A DNA stretch of 64,000 bases from Ceratodon purpureus (taxonomy: Eukaryota > Streptophyta > Bryopsida > Pseudoditrichales > Ditrichaceae), in NCBI GenBank assembly GCA_014871385.1, contig CM026428.1, forward strand, positions 15,920,162-15,984,161. The letters are read 5' to 3'. How positions within the stretch are numbered: position 1 is the stretch's first letter; each line of letters begins with the position of its first letter. The translations under genes were made by a program, and so were the position numbers. A model generated the notes under the pieces. The model did not search any database, was not told the DNA's origin, and was given only the letters and a program-made list of their open reading frames with translations. Positions 47,251-58,640 of the stretch are shown here, piece by piece.

Positions 47251-48239
47251 TCATTCGCAGTGACAATATTGTCCAAAAGAAGATGCCGGCCCAAACTGCT
47301 CGACAGTCCTGGTGGCGAGTACCAGCAAATCCATGAACGCACTGAATGATGCCCTCAAGAAGCGCGCTTCGACAGAAGTGAACGTTCTGCCATACAGAAA
47401 TGAACGACACCAGTCATTCTTCCGGCTGCTTTCCAAAGTATGCCAGGAAATGAACACAGACCGACCTCTCTTGTCACATGCAAATAAAGTGGCAACCACA
47501 GTGCAACAACAGTTACCAATTATTGGCTAAAAATGCACAACACTGCAACCAAGCATTGAATCATTGTAGGCATAAGGTTAAGAAGCATGTCACACTTACA
47601 CAGACAGGCGAGCACCTTGAACGGACATTTCCCTCTGAACCTTGTCCGGTTGCAACTGCACAGCAAATGCAACAACCATTCAAATTTTCATCAGTATTGA
47701 ATGTAACCATGATAACAAATTGGAACAACAGCTAGACCGCATTTATATCCACCGGCATGTTCCGAAACATGGCATCAAAGAAACCTTCACAGAATCATTT
47801 CACGAATAGGTCTTTATCCTCATGCCATTAACTTCATCCGCCATTAGCAAACGATCTTTCACGGAATCCACTTAGATTCGCACAGTTGATATGCTGAATC
47901 AAAAGAATCAAAACACCCTAATCCTCGACAAAGTTTGCGTACCTCAGGGTCAACAGCTAATGTTGTCCTCACAATATTAGCCAGCGCTTCAGACGGATAA
48001 TCAACGTTCAAGGCGCTGCAAAATCACCAAGGGTGTGACACCGTCACGAATGCGAAATAGTAATCATACAACTAAGAATCGAAATCCTACCACTAATGCA
48101 ACAAAATCCCCACTCACGAATCTGGAAAAAGAGCGACATACAGAGTGAACCCAGTGACGGATTTCGTGAGCTCTGTACGAAGAGCAGCCAGATCATCATG
48201 GCCAACACCAGGTGCGTCCACCACCACCCCCGAAACCAT
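47251..48239 (-). CDS. PCC1: KEOPS/EKC complex subunit Pcc1 (CTAG/LAGE3 family)
   Basis: Minus-strand exons: 48239-48142, 48015-47943, 47655-47600, 47386-47251. Every splice phase closes, giving 120 aa. After a 30-residue N-terminal extension the Pcc1 fold follows in order: FTLALNVDYPSEALANIV (strand and helix), LAVDPELQPDKV, SVQGARLSVTF (strand pair), then ARFLRASFSAFMDLLVLATR, which is the long helix that dimerises in known Pcc1 structures. Length fits the family (about 90-140 aa). KEOPS, together with Kae1, makes the universal t6A37 tRNA modification; Pcc1 is its dimerising subunit. The C-terminal CHCE tail is not a family feature I know. The start is supported by the MVSGVVVDAPG frame opening right after the leader. 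Confidence 0.92.
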
Positions 48240-48780
48240 CTTCTCTCACAAAGCGAGAAACACAGAAATCCGCTAAACCCAAAACCCCAGCCTCGCCAAA
48301 AGTAGAGAAACCCTACAATTGGGCAAATTCTCCCACAACCACTGCTCTTTCGCCCAAAGCTTCTCTCTGATAAGATTCTAACCCGACAACCAAAGACGAC
48401 ATGACTCTGATCATCCCAATTCACAACAGACCATTGCCAAAACCCTAAGTTAGCAAGCAACTCAACAGTGACGATTAAAACTCCGAAACACAAGCCTCAG
48501 TCCTCGTCCCAAGGCCGTCACAGACCCAAAACAAAGTGCTTGCCATATCTTCACCTTCTGGAGATATAGGTGAAGAAATCTTCGGCCTCATCTCATCTGT
48601 TGAGGGTTATGTTGGCTTCATGCTGTCTTCGAGTACGTTCCCGGATGCGCTTCAACAATCTCGCCATCCGAATAACTTAGTTGTTCATGACTCGTCTCCA
48701 GCTCTCATGACTTGTGGGCATAGCACTTGAAGTTTGTGTCGGACAATCGAGCTGTGGGGCTCATTCGTTCCATTGCTGGG
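48240..48780. promoter_or_regulatory. Bidirectional promoter between PCC1 and IBA57
   Basis: The two start codons face away from each other 541 bp apart, so this interval must contain both promoters and leaders. No long competing frame or repeat is present. No confident TATA box was found. Shared regulation is possible but unproven. Confidence 0.6.
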
Positions 48781-51700
48781 ATGGCTCTTCATGCGTCGTG
48801 CAATTCGCTTCTCTTGCAGCCGTTCTCCCCTTGCCACCAGGTGCCCACTTCATCCTTTCAGGAGTTTGTGCTCTGCTCTGAGGAGCATTGGATTGTCTTC
48901 TGTCTTCTCTGTTGATTTGCCTTATGGGTTCTTGTTTGGATTTTGAGTTGAGAGGTTCGTCGTGTGGGGTTGGTTGCATTGGCAGGACGGATGGAATGGG
49001 ACTAAGCAGAGTGTGACGTTGCCGGTGCGGGTGAGGCCTGCTGTGATTGGAATCAGAGCAACAGGTTAGTGAATTGTGGATTCTTTTCCCTCTAGAACGG
49101 TTGGTTGTTTCTCTGTGGTTGGCTTTACCACATTGTTTGCTCTTCGGTGGATGTGCTCCCATTTGTTTGTGAGTGAAGCTGGATTATGTTGCGAGGGTGT
49201 TGCTCCTTGATCGGTAGTGTTGGCCAACATTGTAATATGAAATGAGACTCCCGATTTTATGTTATGTGCAAAGTTACAATTGGCTAGATTTTACGTGAAT
49301 TCAATGAGCATATTCAGATTTCGTAAGTGGTATAACACTTGACTAATTGTCATTGGAAGTAATTTGAATTTGGTATCAGTTGGCAGGATGTTGCTTTCTA
49401 ACTGAGTTCACCAGAGAAGGGTGTGCGGCTTGTACATCTAACTCCAGGGAAACTGCTCTTCACAGGGTCCTCAAGATTTGTAGAACTGGGAGCTCGGCAA
49501 CGAGATTATAGATTGAAGGCTGCTGAGATTTTCACTCCACCACCCATCGACAATGATTTACATGCAAGTAACCTTGTTTGATATTTTTCTCATCTCTCGT
49601 ATTAACTGCATCTGGAAATCGTCTATGTAAATTCCAGACCTTCTGACGCTCTTGAGTGAATCAGTGTGTAGTATTTGAAGTGGCTTGGAGATTTTAGGTC
49701 ATACCTACTTTTTAACTCGCTCATATGGTAGAGCAGGCTATCATAACCGATATGGGAGCCATCTTCTCCGACACTGGGGCAGTGGAAACTTTTCAGAATG
49801 ACAAGGAAGCTCTTGCAGCCGCCGAGTCTGGTGTAGCGGTGAAGATTCTATCCGAGCCCTTCTAATCTCTGTTTGAAGCAGAAATCATTTGTAGGACTTA
49901 GTATTTGTTCTATCTCAGAACCCAGATCATCCAGTTTTAAATTCGTTTGTTTACATTGTGCTGCAAAATTGAATGAACAAATAGTGGTGGATTATAAGCT
50001 TTTCAGAACGTCTTGACTTGTAAACTGAGTTTTGAGTTGAGATGTTATGGGGCAGGTTGTTGAGATGTCCCAATTTGGGAGGCTTCGGGGTATGTTTCTG
50101 CACTTGATAACCTTTTCCACGTTACGAGTGTGTGGTGAATGATATATCATGAATATTATCAACGCATGAGAATAGATATAATGGAAAGAGCTGTTTGTGT
50201 GCAGTCAGTGGAGAAGATCGCATTCGTTTCCTCCACAACCAAAGCACTGCTGACTTTCAAAAGCTTAAGGATGGCGAGGTGGGCAACTCCCTTCTTTCGT
50301 CATTTCATTCAACAATCGCAGTAAAATGCCCGTGGCTACATACTGGTTTATGAAAATATTATGGTATTTGACTTATGAGAATGGTCGGTACAGGGCTGTG
50401 ACACAGTATTCGTTACATCTACAGGCAGGACAATCGATCTGGCCAGGGCATGGGTTATGGTGCGCACTTCCAACTCTCATCTCTATTAGGTACTGATTGA
50501 CCAATCCTAACGTCGTTTGAGGATTGTTTTAGTCATTTTCTTTTCGGCATGCACTTTGTACCACAGATTTGGGCTAAAAGTGCATCATGTACGAGGACTG
50601 AAAGTTACGGCGTTTTTTTCATTCTGTGTTCCAGAAAAATTCCGTCATTCTTTTTGTATCGCCCAGCGAGCGCCGATCGCTCTACACTCTGCTTAACAAG
50701 TTGGTTTACTGGACCCTTTTCTTCTGCGTGTCTGTTTTATGCTTGAGTAAAGAAGTAAATGCTGTAATTGGTGTAGAGAGGATGCTTGCAAGGTTCCTTT
50801 GCTTGAAATTTAGAGAATTTGCTTGGGAATAATACTGCGCAATGCAGGTACATATTTTTCGCTGACAAAGTGGAGGTGGATGATATCACGGATAAAACTT
50901 ACTTTTTCTCTTTAGTGGGTCCCAAGTCCAATGAGGTGTGACTCAGATCCGGCGTTCTGTCTATTGATGCTGAAGGATGTACATGGGAATATTTGTACTC
51001 GTCCGATTAGATTTTGCATGTCTTGTGAAGGACGAATTGACCTTTACTCTTTGATCAGGTTCTTGACACCTTGGGACTTGGAGAAATAAAAGACAAACCT
51101 GATGGTTCATTCATGCATTATGCGGTTAGTGCTTCCAACTTCTATGTTGGTTATATTCTGGGTGTAGCATGTGATCATTGTCGTGACTAATAGATTTTCA
51201 ATTGATTTGTTTACTGTTTCAAAGCTTGGTTCACCAGCATTGAATTTTTCTTTTGTGATGTCCTCACCAATCATGTTATTCTGTTTGCCACATGTCATCG
51301 AGTGGGTTATTTTTGTTGAAATTCCAGGTTGAAGGGACACCGGTGACAGTTGGAGTAGGAAACGGACTGGCTGGGCCAGGCTATTCGTTTATGCTCTCCA
51401 CCGATACTGCTGGTCTTGTATGGGAGGCAATTTTAAATGCAGGAGCTGTTCCAATGGGCGCAACTGCTTGGGAGCAATTACGGGTTTGGCATGGTAAAGT
51501 TTCCTTTTGTATGTTGACAATTTTCTCATTATCTTGCAGTGTGAAGAACCATCATCATAAAATTAAATGCTAACATAGACCTTTGGCTCTAATTGTTTGA
51601 CTCATGCTTTACTCAGTGATTAAAATAAGCACTGAGAATAGTGTCCTTTTGAAATTGAAAAAACAAAAATAAAATAAAAATAAAAATGGGCATGCATTTC

Positions 51701-52685
51701 CAATGCACACATAATTGTTTCCATTAGGATAAGTGGAATTCCTGTGTCATTCTATAAGCAGCTAAGTATGAATCATTCTGCATTCTGGGCTTCTTAAAAC
51801 TGGCTTGACATGGGAGAGAGTTGTGAATCTTTCATGCAAAATACAGATTTAGCGTGAAAACAACCATAATCAGTGCTGTCATTATGCAGGACGACCTGTA
51901 CCTGGGAAAGAACTCACTCCTGAGTATAACGCACTTGAGGCAGGATTGTGGCATACCATTTCGATGACAAAAGGTAGGCGTCATGTTCAGAGGACATTGG
52001 TTGGGCAAGCTGAAGTCTGTTAATTATTAAATTCTAGTAACATTATTGAATTCCTCCTTCGTCAGCACTCTTATTTGTATGGAGGGGGGAGGTAAAGTCA
52101 TCACCTTAGCTTTTAAAAGTTCCAGACTTCACTGTCTGGTTCCTGCTCAGAAAGTCTTCTCTTGCCCTTCCTTTCGTGCAACGTTTAAGAAGCCAAATTC
52201 ATTCGTTGCTTGTTTCACTAAGTGAGGAAAATTTGTTGCAGGATGTTATATAGGTCAGGAGACTATAGCAAGACTTATAACGTATGATGGTGTGAAGCAA
52301 CAATTATGGGCAGTGCACATGAATGGATATGCCAAACCAGAAACAGATGTCTTTTGTGATGGTGTTAAGGTAAGTTCAGAAACTTAAATGGTTTGTTCTG
52401 CTTATTGCTCTTAAAAACGCAAACCTATGGCGAACCTTGTTGTTTGTATTCGTTTACATATATGTCTGAAATTTCAGAATGTAAATTTTAAGTCAACTTG
52501 ATGGCACTCGACAGGTGGGAAAGTTGACAAGCTGTGTAGAGGCAAAGGAAGGTAGTGAGCATAGCCATGTAGGACTAGCATATATTCGCCGAAAAGCAGG
52601 TGGAGCGGGTCTTGTTGTTGATATAGGAGGTGTATCAGGCAGAGTGGTGGAAGCAAGTTTTGTCAAGTATGGCCTTCCTCAATGA
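48781..52685 (+). CDS. IBA57.2: Plastid IBA57-type Fe-S assembly protein (GcvT/COG0354 family)
   Basis: Fourteen exons: 48781-48840, 48986-49064, 49415-49567, 49732-49838, 50056-50089 (34 nt), 50205-50278, 50394-50459, 50635-50699, 50848-50935, 51059-51124, 51328-51493, 51890-51973, 52242-52369, 52515-52685. All phases close, giving 446 aa. Order of motifs matches plant plastid members: PPPIDNDLH, ETFQNDKEALAAAESGVAVV, GRLRVSGEDRIRFLHNQSTA, GCDTVFVTSTGRTIDLARAW, KYIFFADKVEVDDIT, FSLVGPKSNE, and the diagnostic KGCYIGQETIARL at 347-359. A C-terminal barrel ends VGLAYIRRKAGG. IBA57/COG0354 proteins bind folate and help mature or repair 4Fe-4S clusters; Arabidopsis has a mitochondrial and a chloroplast copy, and this resembles the chloroplast one (At1g60990 type). 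Exon 1 is the least certain: MALHASCNSLLLQPFSPCHQ ends in a CAG|GTG donor in phase. Confidence 0.92.
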
Positions 52686-55109
52686 TGTGCATCCTTGACA
52701 GTTATATGAATAATGATTAGAAACATATTTCCTCGAAACCTCAACTTATGACAAGTAATTAGCACCATGCAAGTCCTTTATTTTTTATTTTTTGTTTATT
52801 TTGACATTAGTGATACGTTATTGTTACTGCCAGTCATGCCAAAATAAACCACTGCACAAATTTACATTTCAAGTTTTTGTTAAAGCCTGCAAATTTGCCA
52901 CAAAATAGTCTGATTTACATCTGCCAATGTTATGCAAATTTGGAATGATGTCATATAGTATATGACATCATTCCAAATTCTCCCCTTTAATTGGAGTAAA
53001 TTATAAATGACTATATGCAATGGATTACAAATTCAATAAATTTGGTGTCCAAATTCTAAAGTGGAGATAGGCTTGTTTTCATCTGAAACCCTAATTTTGT
53101 GAATGCTCCCAATTTCTTTTTACTCTCTCTTCTTTCTTTCTCTTGACAAGTTTTGACCTAATACATGGAGTAAAACCTAGTATAGCTATAGGATTTAAAA
53201 CTTCTTTTCGTCATGAAAGTAAAAAAAAGTTGTTTTTTTAGGTTCTTTTCTTCTTTCACTTAAAGGATGGACATCAATCACTTTGACCATTTGGATTGGA
53301 ACTTTGTAACATAATGGAATTTCTAGGAAAAAAATATGAATTAGCATTCTTTTGTATACAACTTAATAAAAATATTGTTTTCAACATGCTACACTTATCT
53401 TTTGTGTGTAAGTTTTTTTTTATAAAATCAGCTAATTTGGGTGTCTTAGTCATGCACCAAAACCCCCAAAATCCATAATGCAAAAAACCTAAGAAAAAAA
53501 AGTTAAAATGTGTCCACCTAGTCAAAAATCGTGTCAAAAAAATTTGTCTAAAAAAATTCAATTGCTATAATCTTTTAATCTGTGCGGTCAATTGTGATGA
53601 AATTTATTGAGCTATCTAATATAATAATTTAGTTGAAGATTTTTTGATAAAATCAGAAAATAATGATTTTTAGTTATTCATGGTTGTTAAATTGGAAATG
53701 ACAGTCTTGGAGCGTTTTTTGTAAAACATAGTCAAAAACTTTACGGATTAAGTTGAAAAGCTTGAAGCTTCAGAGATACATTTTGAGGCTAAAAATTATA
53801 TCCACACATTTGATTTTTTGTATATCTACTATCTTTAAAAGAATTTTGTTGGTTAACAATTTCTTGGATTTTCAATTTTAATGAATTTTGTTTACTATGG
53901 ATTAGAAGCACGCAATGTCAAAGACACAATGTGAAGCATCTTTGTTATAAGTCAGAAATAGTTTCATAGACACATTTTGAATTATTAATCTTTAATCTTC
54001 TAATTATAAATAATCTATTTTTAATTAATTGGATACTATGAATAAATATTTAAAAAATAAATATTAAGTTAAATCTTATCAAAATTATTTAAACTATTCA
54101 AGCTATCAAATTTAATAATAACAAAGTAAGATGAATTTTGTAATCCTCTTTGTTCAGCTTCTAGGCAACAATTTTGATTGGAGGACTTTTAGTATTTTGG
54201 ATAGAAAGTCCTACAATGTCAATTCTAAATATGATTCTTTGAATTTTTCTGGATGCCACATAATTATAAAAGCTTTGTAGAAATGTTTTTTTTTTCACCA
54301 AATTGTTTTTGAAGAATCATGTTGCCCAAAATCATTATTCTAATACAGCTATGTTATACTATTACCCACGTTTTCTGATATAAGTGCCCTACAAATTATT
54401 ACTTTGAAGATTACTAAAAAACTAGCATTTATATGATACAACAAATTTTATTTTAAGAGAGTCCAAATTTTCTTATTGTTTTGGAAAAGGAAAAAAGAAA
54501 AAAAAAAAAAAAAAAAAAAACAACTAACTTCTACATAAAATTTAGAAATATTGATATTTCAATTTCAAATTGGAACATCAGTCATTTTCTAGCTTGATTA
54601 AATTGTTTTCTGAAAGAAGAGTAGTTCACCAATAAAAGTGTATTTTAGCATAGTTTTAAACACCTTTTCATTGCAATTTTTTTTTCAAAAATAAAACACC
54701 CCTCGATTACTTCTAGAATCTGGTAAATATGTATGTAACACAGTCTTTTTTGACATAGGAAAAAATCAGATTTGGCCCTGGGAAATGAAAGTAGAATGAC
54801 CATGTAAAGTGGGATCCTCCAAAAAGCACTCTTTAAGCTTCAATCGCTATTATTTTTCAAACCATGTAATTAGAGGAAATTGAAATTAATTGTACTTGTT
54901 CTTTAAATATTTCTTTTATAAGCTTGTACAGTTGGACGCAAAAGAAATTCACTTTGTACTAGAACGGGCATTTATGAGTGTTTTTGGGAAAAACCTAGTT
55001 CAAGAAGTTTAAAAGTTACACTAACACAAGTCTAATTCTTTTTCTTTACAACTAACTTCAATTCTATTGTAACTTTATAACTGACTTTCAATATTTTAAA
55101 AATAATGAA
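52686..55109. other. AT-rich intergenic DNA after IBA57
   Basis: 3' UTR at the left, then AT-rich DNA with a perfect palindrome (listed separately) and a homopolymer A run of about 23 at 54498-54520. No gene is supported. Confidence 0.4.
52937..52979. repeat. Near-perfect palindrome, 21-bp arms, 1-nt spacer
   Basis: Left arm 52937-52957 (begins AATTTGGAATGATGTCATAT) and right arm 52959-52979 are exact reverse complements around a single G at 52958. It lies about 250 bp after the IBA57 stop codon. It may be a foldback element core, or, if transcribed, an extended 3' UTR hairpin. Confidence 0.9.
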
Positions 55110-55398
55110 TACTCCCTCTGTTTCTGAAAGAAATGGTGTTTTCCACAAAGTCTTTGTTTCACAAAGAAACAATGGTTTCATCATTACCAGGAAGTCCACC
55201 ATCAAGAATTTAAAGGAGGAACCTGCCATGAACCTGAAATCAGCAAGGTGACACCAGCTGATTGAATTTCAGAAAGTTTATTTTAATGGCAGCTTAGCAG
55301 GTTGGCAGCTGATGCATTTACAGAGTCAAGGAGGCGTCACTGTACTTAATCCCGGCCTAAAATGGAAAACACCATTTCTTTCAGAAACAGAGGGAGTA
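55110..55398. mobile_element. Stowaway-like (Tc1/mariner) MITE with perfect TIRs
   Basis: 285-bp element at 55112-55396. The first 34 bp (starting CTCCCTCTGTTTCTGAAAGA) are an exact reverse complement of the last 34 bp (55363-55396). It is flanked by TA at 55110-55111 and 55397-55398, the target duplication of the Stowaway/mariner group. CTCCCTCYGTTTC is the known Stowaway terminus. No transposase is encoded. Perfect arms indicate a recent insertion or recent amplification. The interior (for example GGAGGAACCTGCCATGAACC) is more GC-rich than the surrounding desert. Confidence 0.93.
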
Positions 55399-57870
55399 TT
55401 AGTTTAAAGTTTTTAAAATAGTCCGCAAAGATGTAAATCGATATAAATTGTGATCCTTAATAATACACAACATAAATCTTTATTTTGTGAATAAAACCAT
55501 GTTTTAAATGACTTCAATGTAAAAAAAATCTTTAAAAATTTTGGAACTCAAATATTTATTTTAGTAAGAAATTGATGATGTGCTTTATAGAAGATTTATA
55601 CGACAAACATTTCACTAATATTGTTTTTAAATTATTTTGTCATTGGATTATTTTTTTTATAGATTTTTATATGAAATAATGTAATTTAGTTTTTAAATGT
55701 TTGCATCTTATTGAAGAACTTTATGACAACATTTTATGTATATTTATTATATAGGCCTAATTTATTTATTAAATATTGATAGAACTTATAACATGAAATC
55801 ATATACAATATTTTTCAACCTACACGTATCAGTCATCTAATCTATAATAGCCATACTGGACATCACATATCCCCACCTTTATATCTCCAATTATACAACA
55901 TCAAATATATCACTAATTATATAATAAAGTAATATTTTCTCATTTATATGTCCTCAGCCACATATTCTTAGTCATCCAGATCAATTTTGTCATTCCAATT
56001 ACATATTATTAATCATCTTAGTCATCTTAGCTATGGATTCTTGGTTATTTCAATCATTTAACCCTTAACCGCCTTTAAGACCATATTATGGTCGCAGCAC
56101 TTTTAGGCAGGTTATTTTAAGCACCCACATTTTTTATTTTTTTTGAAATTTATACCTCATATAGTTTTCACTACTACCTTTCCAATGGCGCAAGTTTCAA
56201 AGCATTTGGAGTTACAATGCAAAAGTTATGGATTTCATGAGAATCAGCTCTAAATCCGAGCAGCCACTAATCAATCAAAATCTCCCATTCTTTGCCCAAG
56301 TTGCCAGTCATTCACAAGGGCAAAAAGTGAAAATATTTAATTTTCAAGGATGAATACTTGCAAAATAATCAGTCCAATATTTTTTTCATCCATTGACATT
56401 GATGACAATTTTCATTCCATCGACATTTTTCATCAAACTGAAAGTTTCTATTTAAATGGGTTGTCTTCAATGATATTTCCATTCATAGAAAATATTACAT
56501 CCAATATTTATTTTCATCTAGACTTAACAAATTTCATCTATTATCTATGATGTGGTAGGAGGACCATCCACATGACCCCCTAATACCAAAATTGCACGTC
56601 AAAATCAAAAGAAAATAAACAATTTACACTTTGAACAATTCCTAAAATTTGAGTTTGATTCCAATTGCATTTAGATTATCCTTTTGGTAGTTTTAACCCC
56701 TAAACGCCTAAACTACAAAAAACTAGCCGGTCTCATTTTTCCAAGTTCCACAACTGTCATCCAAATGACAATTTTTCATCCATTTTTTTTTTCATGTTGT
56801 AAAGTTGTTAGAAAGCTATCTAATCTCCTTAATGGATTCTCAAAATAATAATTTCATGAATTTTGGTGCCTCTTTAAAGTCCAAAAGATCAATACCATGT
56901 GTGTATTCAAAAATTTGTTAATGCAGACAGTTGAAACACAATTTTGACTATCGGGATGATCTTTTTTGCAATTGCGGTAAACTAATAAAATGTAGTTTGA
57001 CAAGTTTTTTTCCAGTCCAATTTAAAATTTTGAAAAATACCTAAAATTGAGTGATTTATAGCTGGTATAAGATGAAGGGGTATAACCGTGGCTACTCCTT
57101 GATTTTTCACGATTTTAGGTTTTTTCATCATATTTTTGAATTAAAACATAATTTTTGAGCACAGTAACTAGTATAAGGTTCTTGGTTGTCATATACATCT
57201 ATGGTAAATATTTGGTAATTTTTTAGTATAACCTACATTTGATATGAATTTTTTTTGTTTGTTTTGATTTGAAAATTTATATAATTACATAATGAAACCA
57301 TTAATTTTGATAAAATTATTGCTTGTAGATAACATGTGTATCTAGCTACGAAAATTATAAAACTCATATTTTACATTATTGATAGTAGCAAAATAGAGCA
57401 TCCAAAGTCAAAGTCTATTTCCGTGGTCATAGGCTCAGGCATTTGGGGGTTAAGGTAGAGAACGTAAGGTAATTTCAGCATATCCCCTTTCACAAAATCA
57501 AGGTTTTTTCCTCCTTCTCAAGCCTATATGAGGCTCAAACTTTGTGTCTTACACCTAACTTCCTTACCTACAAGAATTGATGATCCTAGATATTTTAAAC
57601 GTTTTTGCAATGTATTGTTTTTCGGCGTCAAAACTTTGATATATTCTCGGGGTAATGTCAAAAAAACCTCTATAGTGACTTCAAATCTCATATTCTCGCA
57701 ATTTGTATAGTGGAGTGTACTCAAATTTGGTATACATCTTATTAGATTAGGTGGGCCTAAGATCTCGTGGTTGCATATTTGATTTGATGTCTAAATTTAG
57801 AAAAAAAGTTGCTATTAGTAGCGATATGTTTTTGTTTGTTTTGGCACAAAAAACATCCAGAGCCTTCAGG
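55399..57870. other. AT-rich intergenic DNA with recurring terminus-like motif
   Basis: No gene is supported. TTAACCCTTAACCGCCT near 56058, TAACCCCTAAACGCCTAAA near 56695, and the reverse complement of a related block near 57432 (TTAACCCCCAAATGCCT) may be ends of nested, decayed elements. Confidence 0.3.
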
Positions 57871-58640
57871 GATTAATTGTATATTCTTAGTCATTTTAGT
57901 CATTAAAAGCATTTTGGTCATTGGAAGCATCCAAAGCATCTCAACCATATCAATAATCTTGGCCATGTCATTCATATTCAGAGTCATCTCCATCATCTTA
58001 GATATCCAATCATTTCATCATCCCATCTACTCAATCTAGACATTCAAGTCATTGTATTCATCTTCAACATTTTAGGCATTTCATGCATCTCATCATTATA
58101 TTTTCATATATCTAATAAACTTTATGATATGAAATAATTCAATCATTTTTGTCATCTGAAGCATCTAAATGTCATCGGAATGTCATTTCACTATCATCTC
58201 ACAGTCATCTGGCAGTCATATTAGAGTTATCTCGCAGTCATATTAGAGTTATCTCGCAGTCATATCAGAGTTATCTGGCAGTCATATCACAGTCATCTCA
58301 TTGTCATTTCTGTGTCTATTCTTACTCATTTCAATTATTCTTACTCATTTCAGTTATCTTAGTCATATATTCTCAGCTATCTTAATCATTCAATCGTGTG
58401 ATCTCATACATCTCAATCAAATATTTTCAAACATTTCAATTACATATTCTCAATTATTTCAACCATATATTCAATTATCTTGCTCATCTCATTCATCTTA
58501 ATCATCTTAACCATACATTTTTATTCATTTTATACATCCTAGTCATCTCATACGTAATTGTCATTTTAGCCATCTTTGTCATCGATGTTGTTTTAGCCAT
58601 GTCAACCATGTTAGACATTTTAACCATCTCAACGATACAT
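57870..58640. repeat. Degenerate TCAT/CATC-rich satellite with a 22-bp tandem block
   Basis: About 750 bp is built from short variants of TCATCTTAGTCAT. Within it, 58212-58277 carries three nearly identical 22-bp units (GCAGTCATATTAGAGTTATC plus TC), and a partial fourth follows. The repetition keeps several frames open by chance. Similar TCATCTTAGTCAT words occur near 55960-56040. Confidence 0.75.

Noticed and set aside
54498..54520. Long A run as a retroposon tail
   Set aside because: No upstream gene-like or SINE-like body and no target duplication; probably a simple homopolymer.
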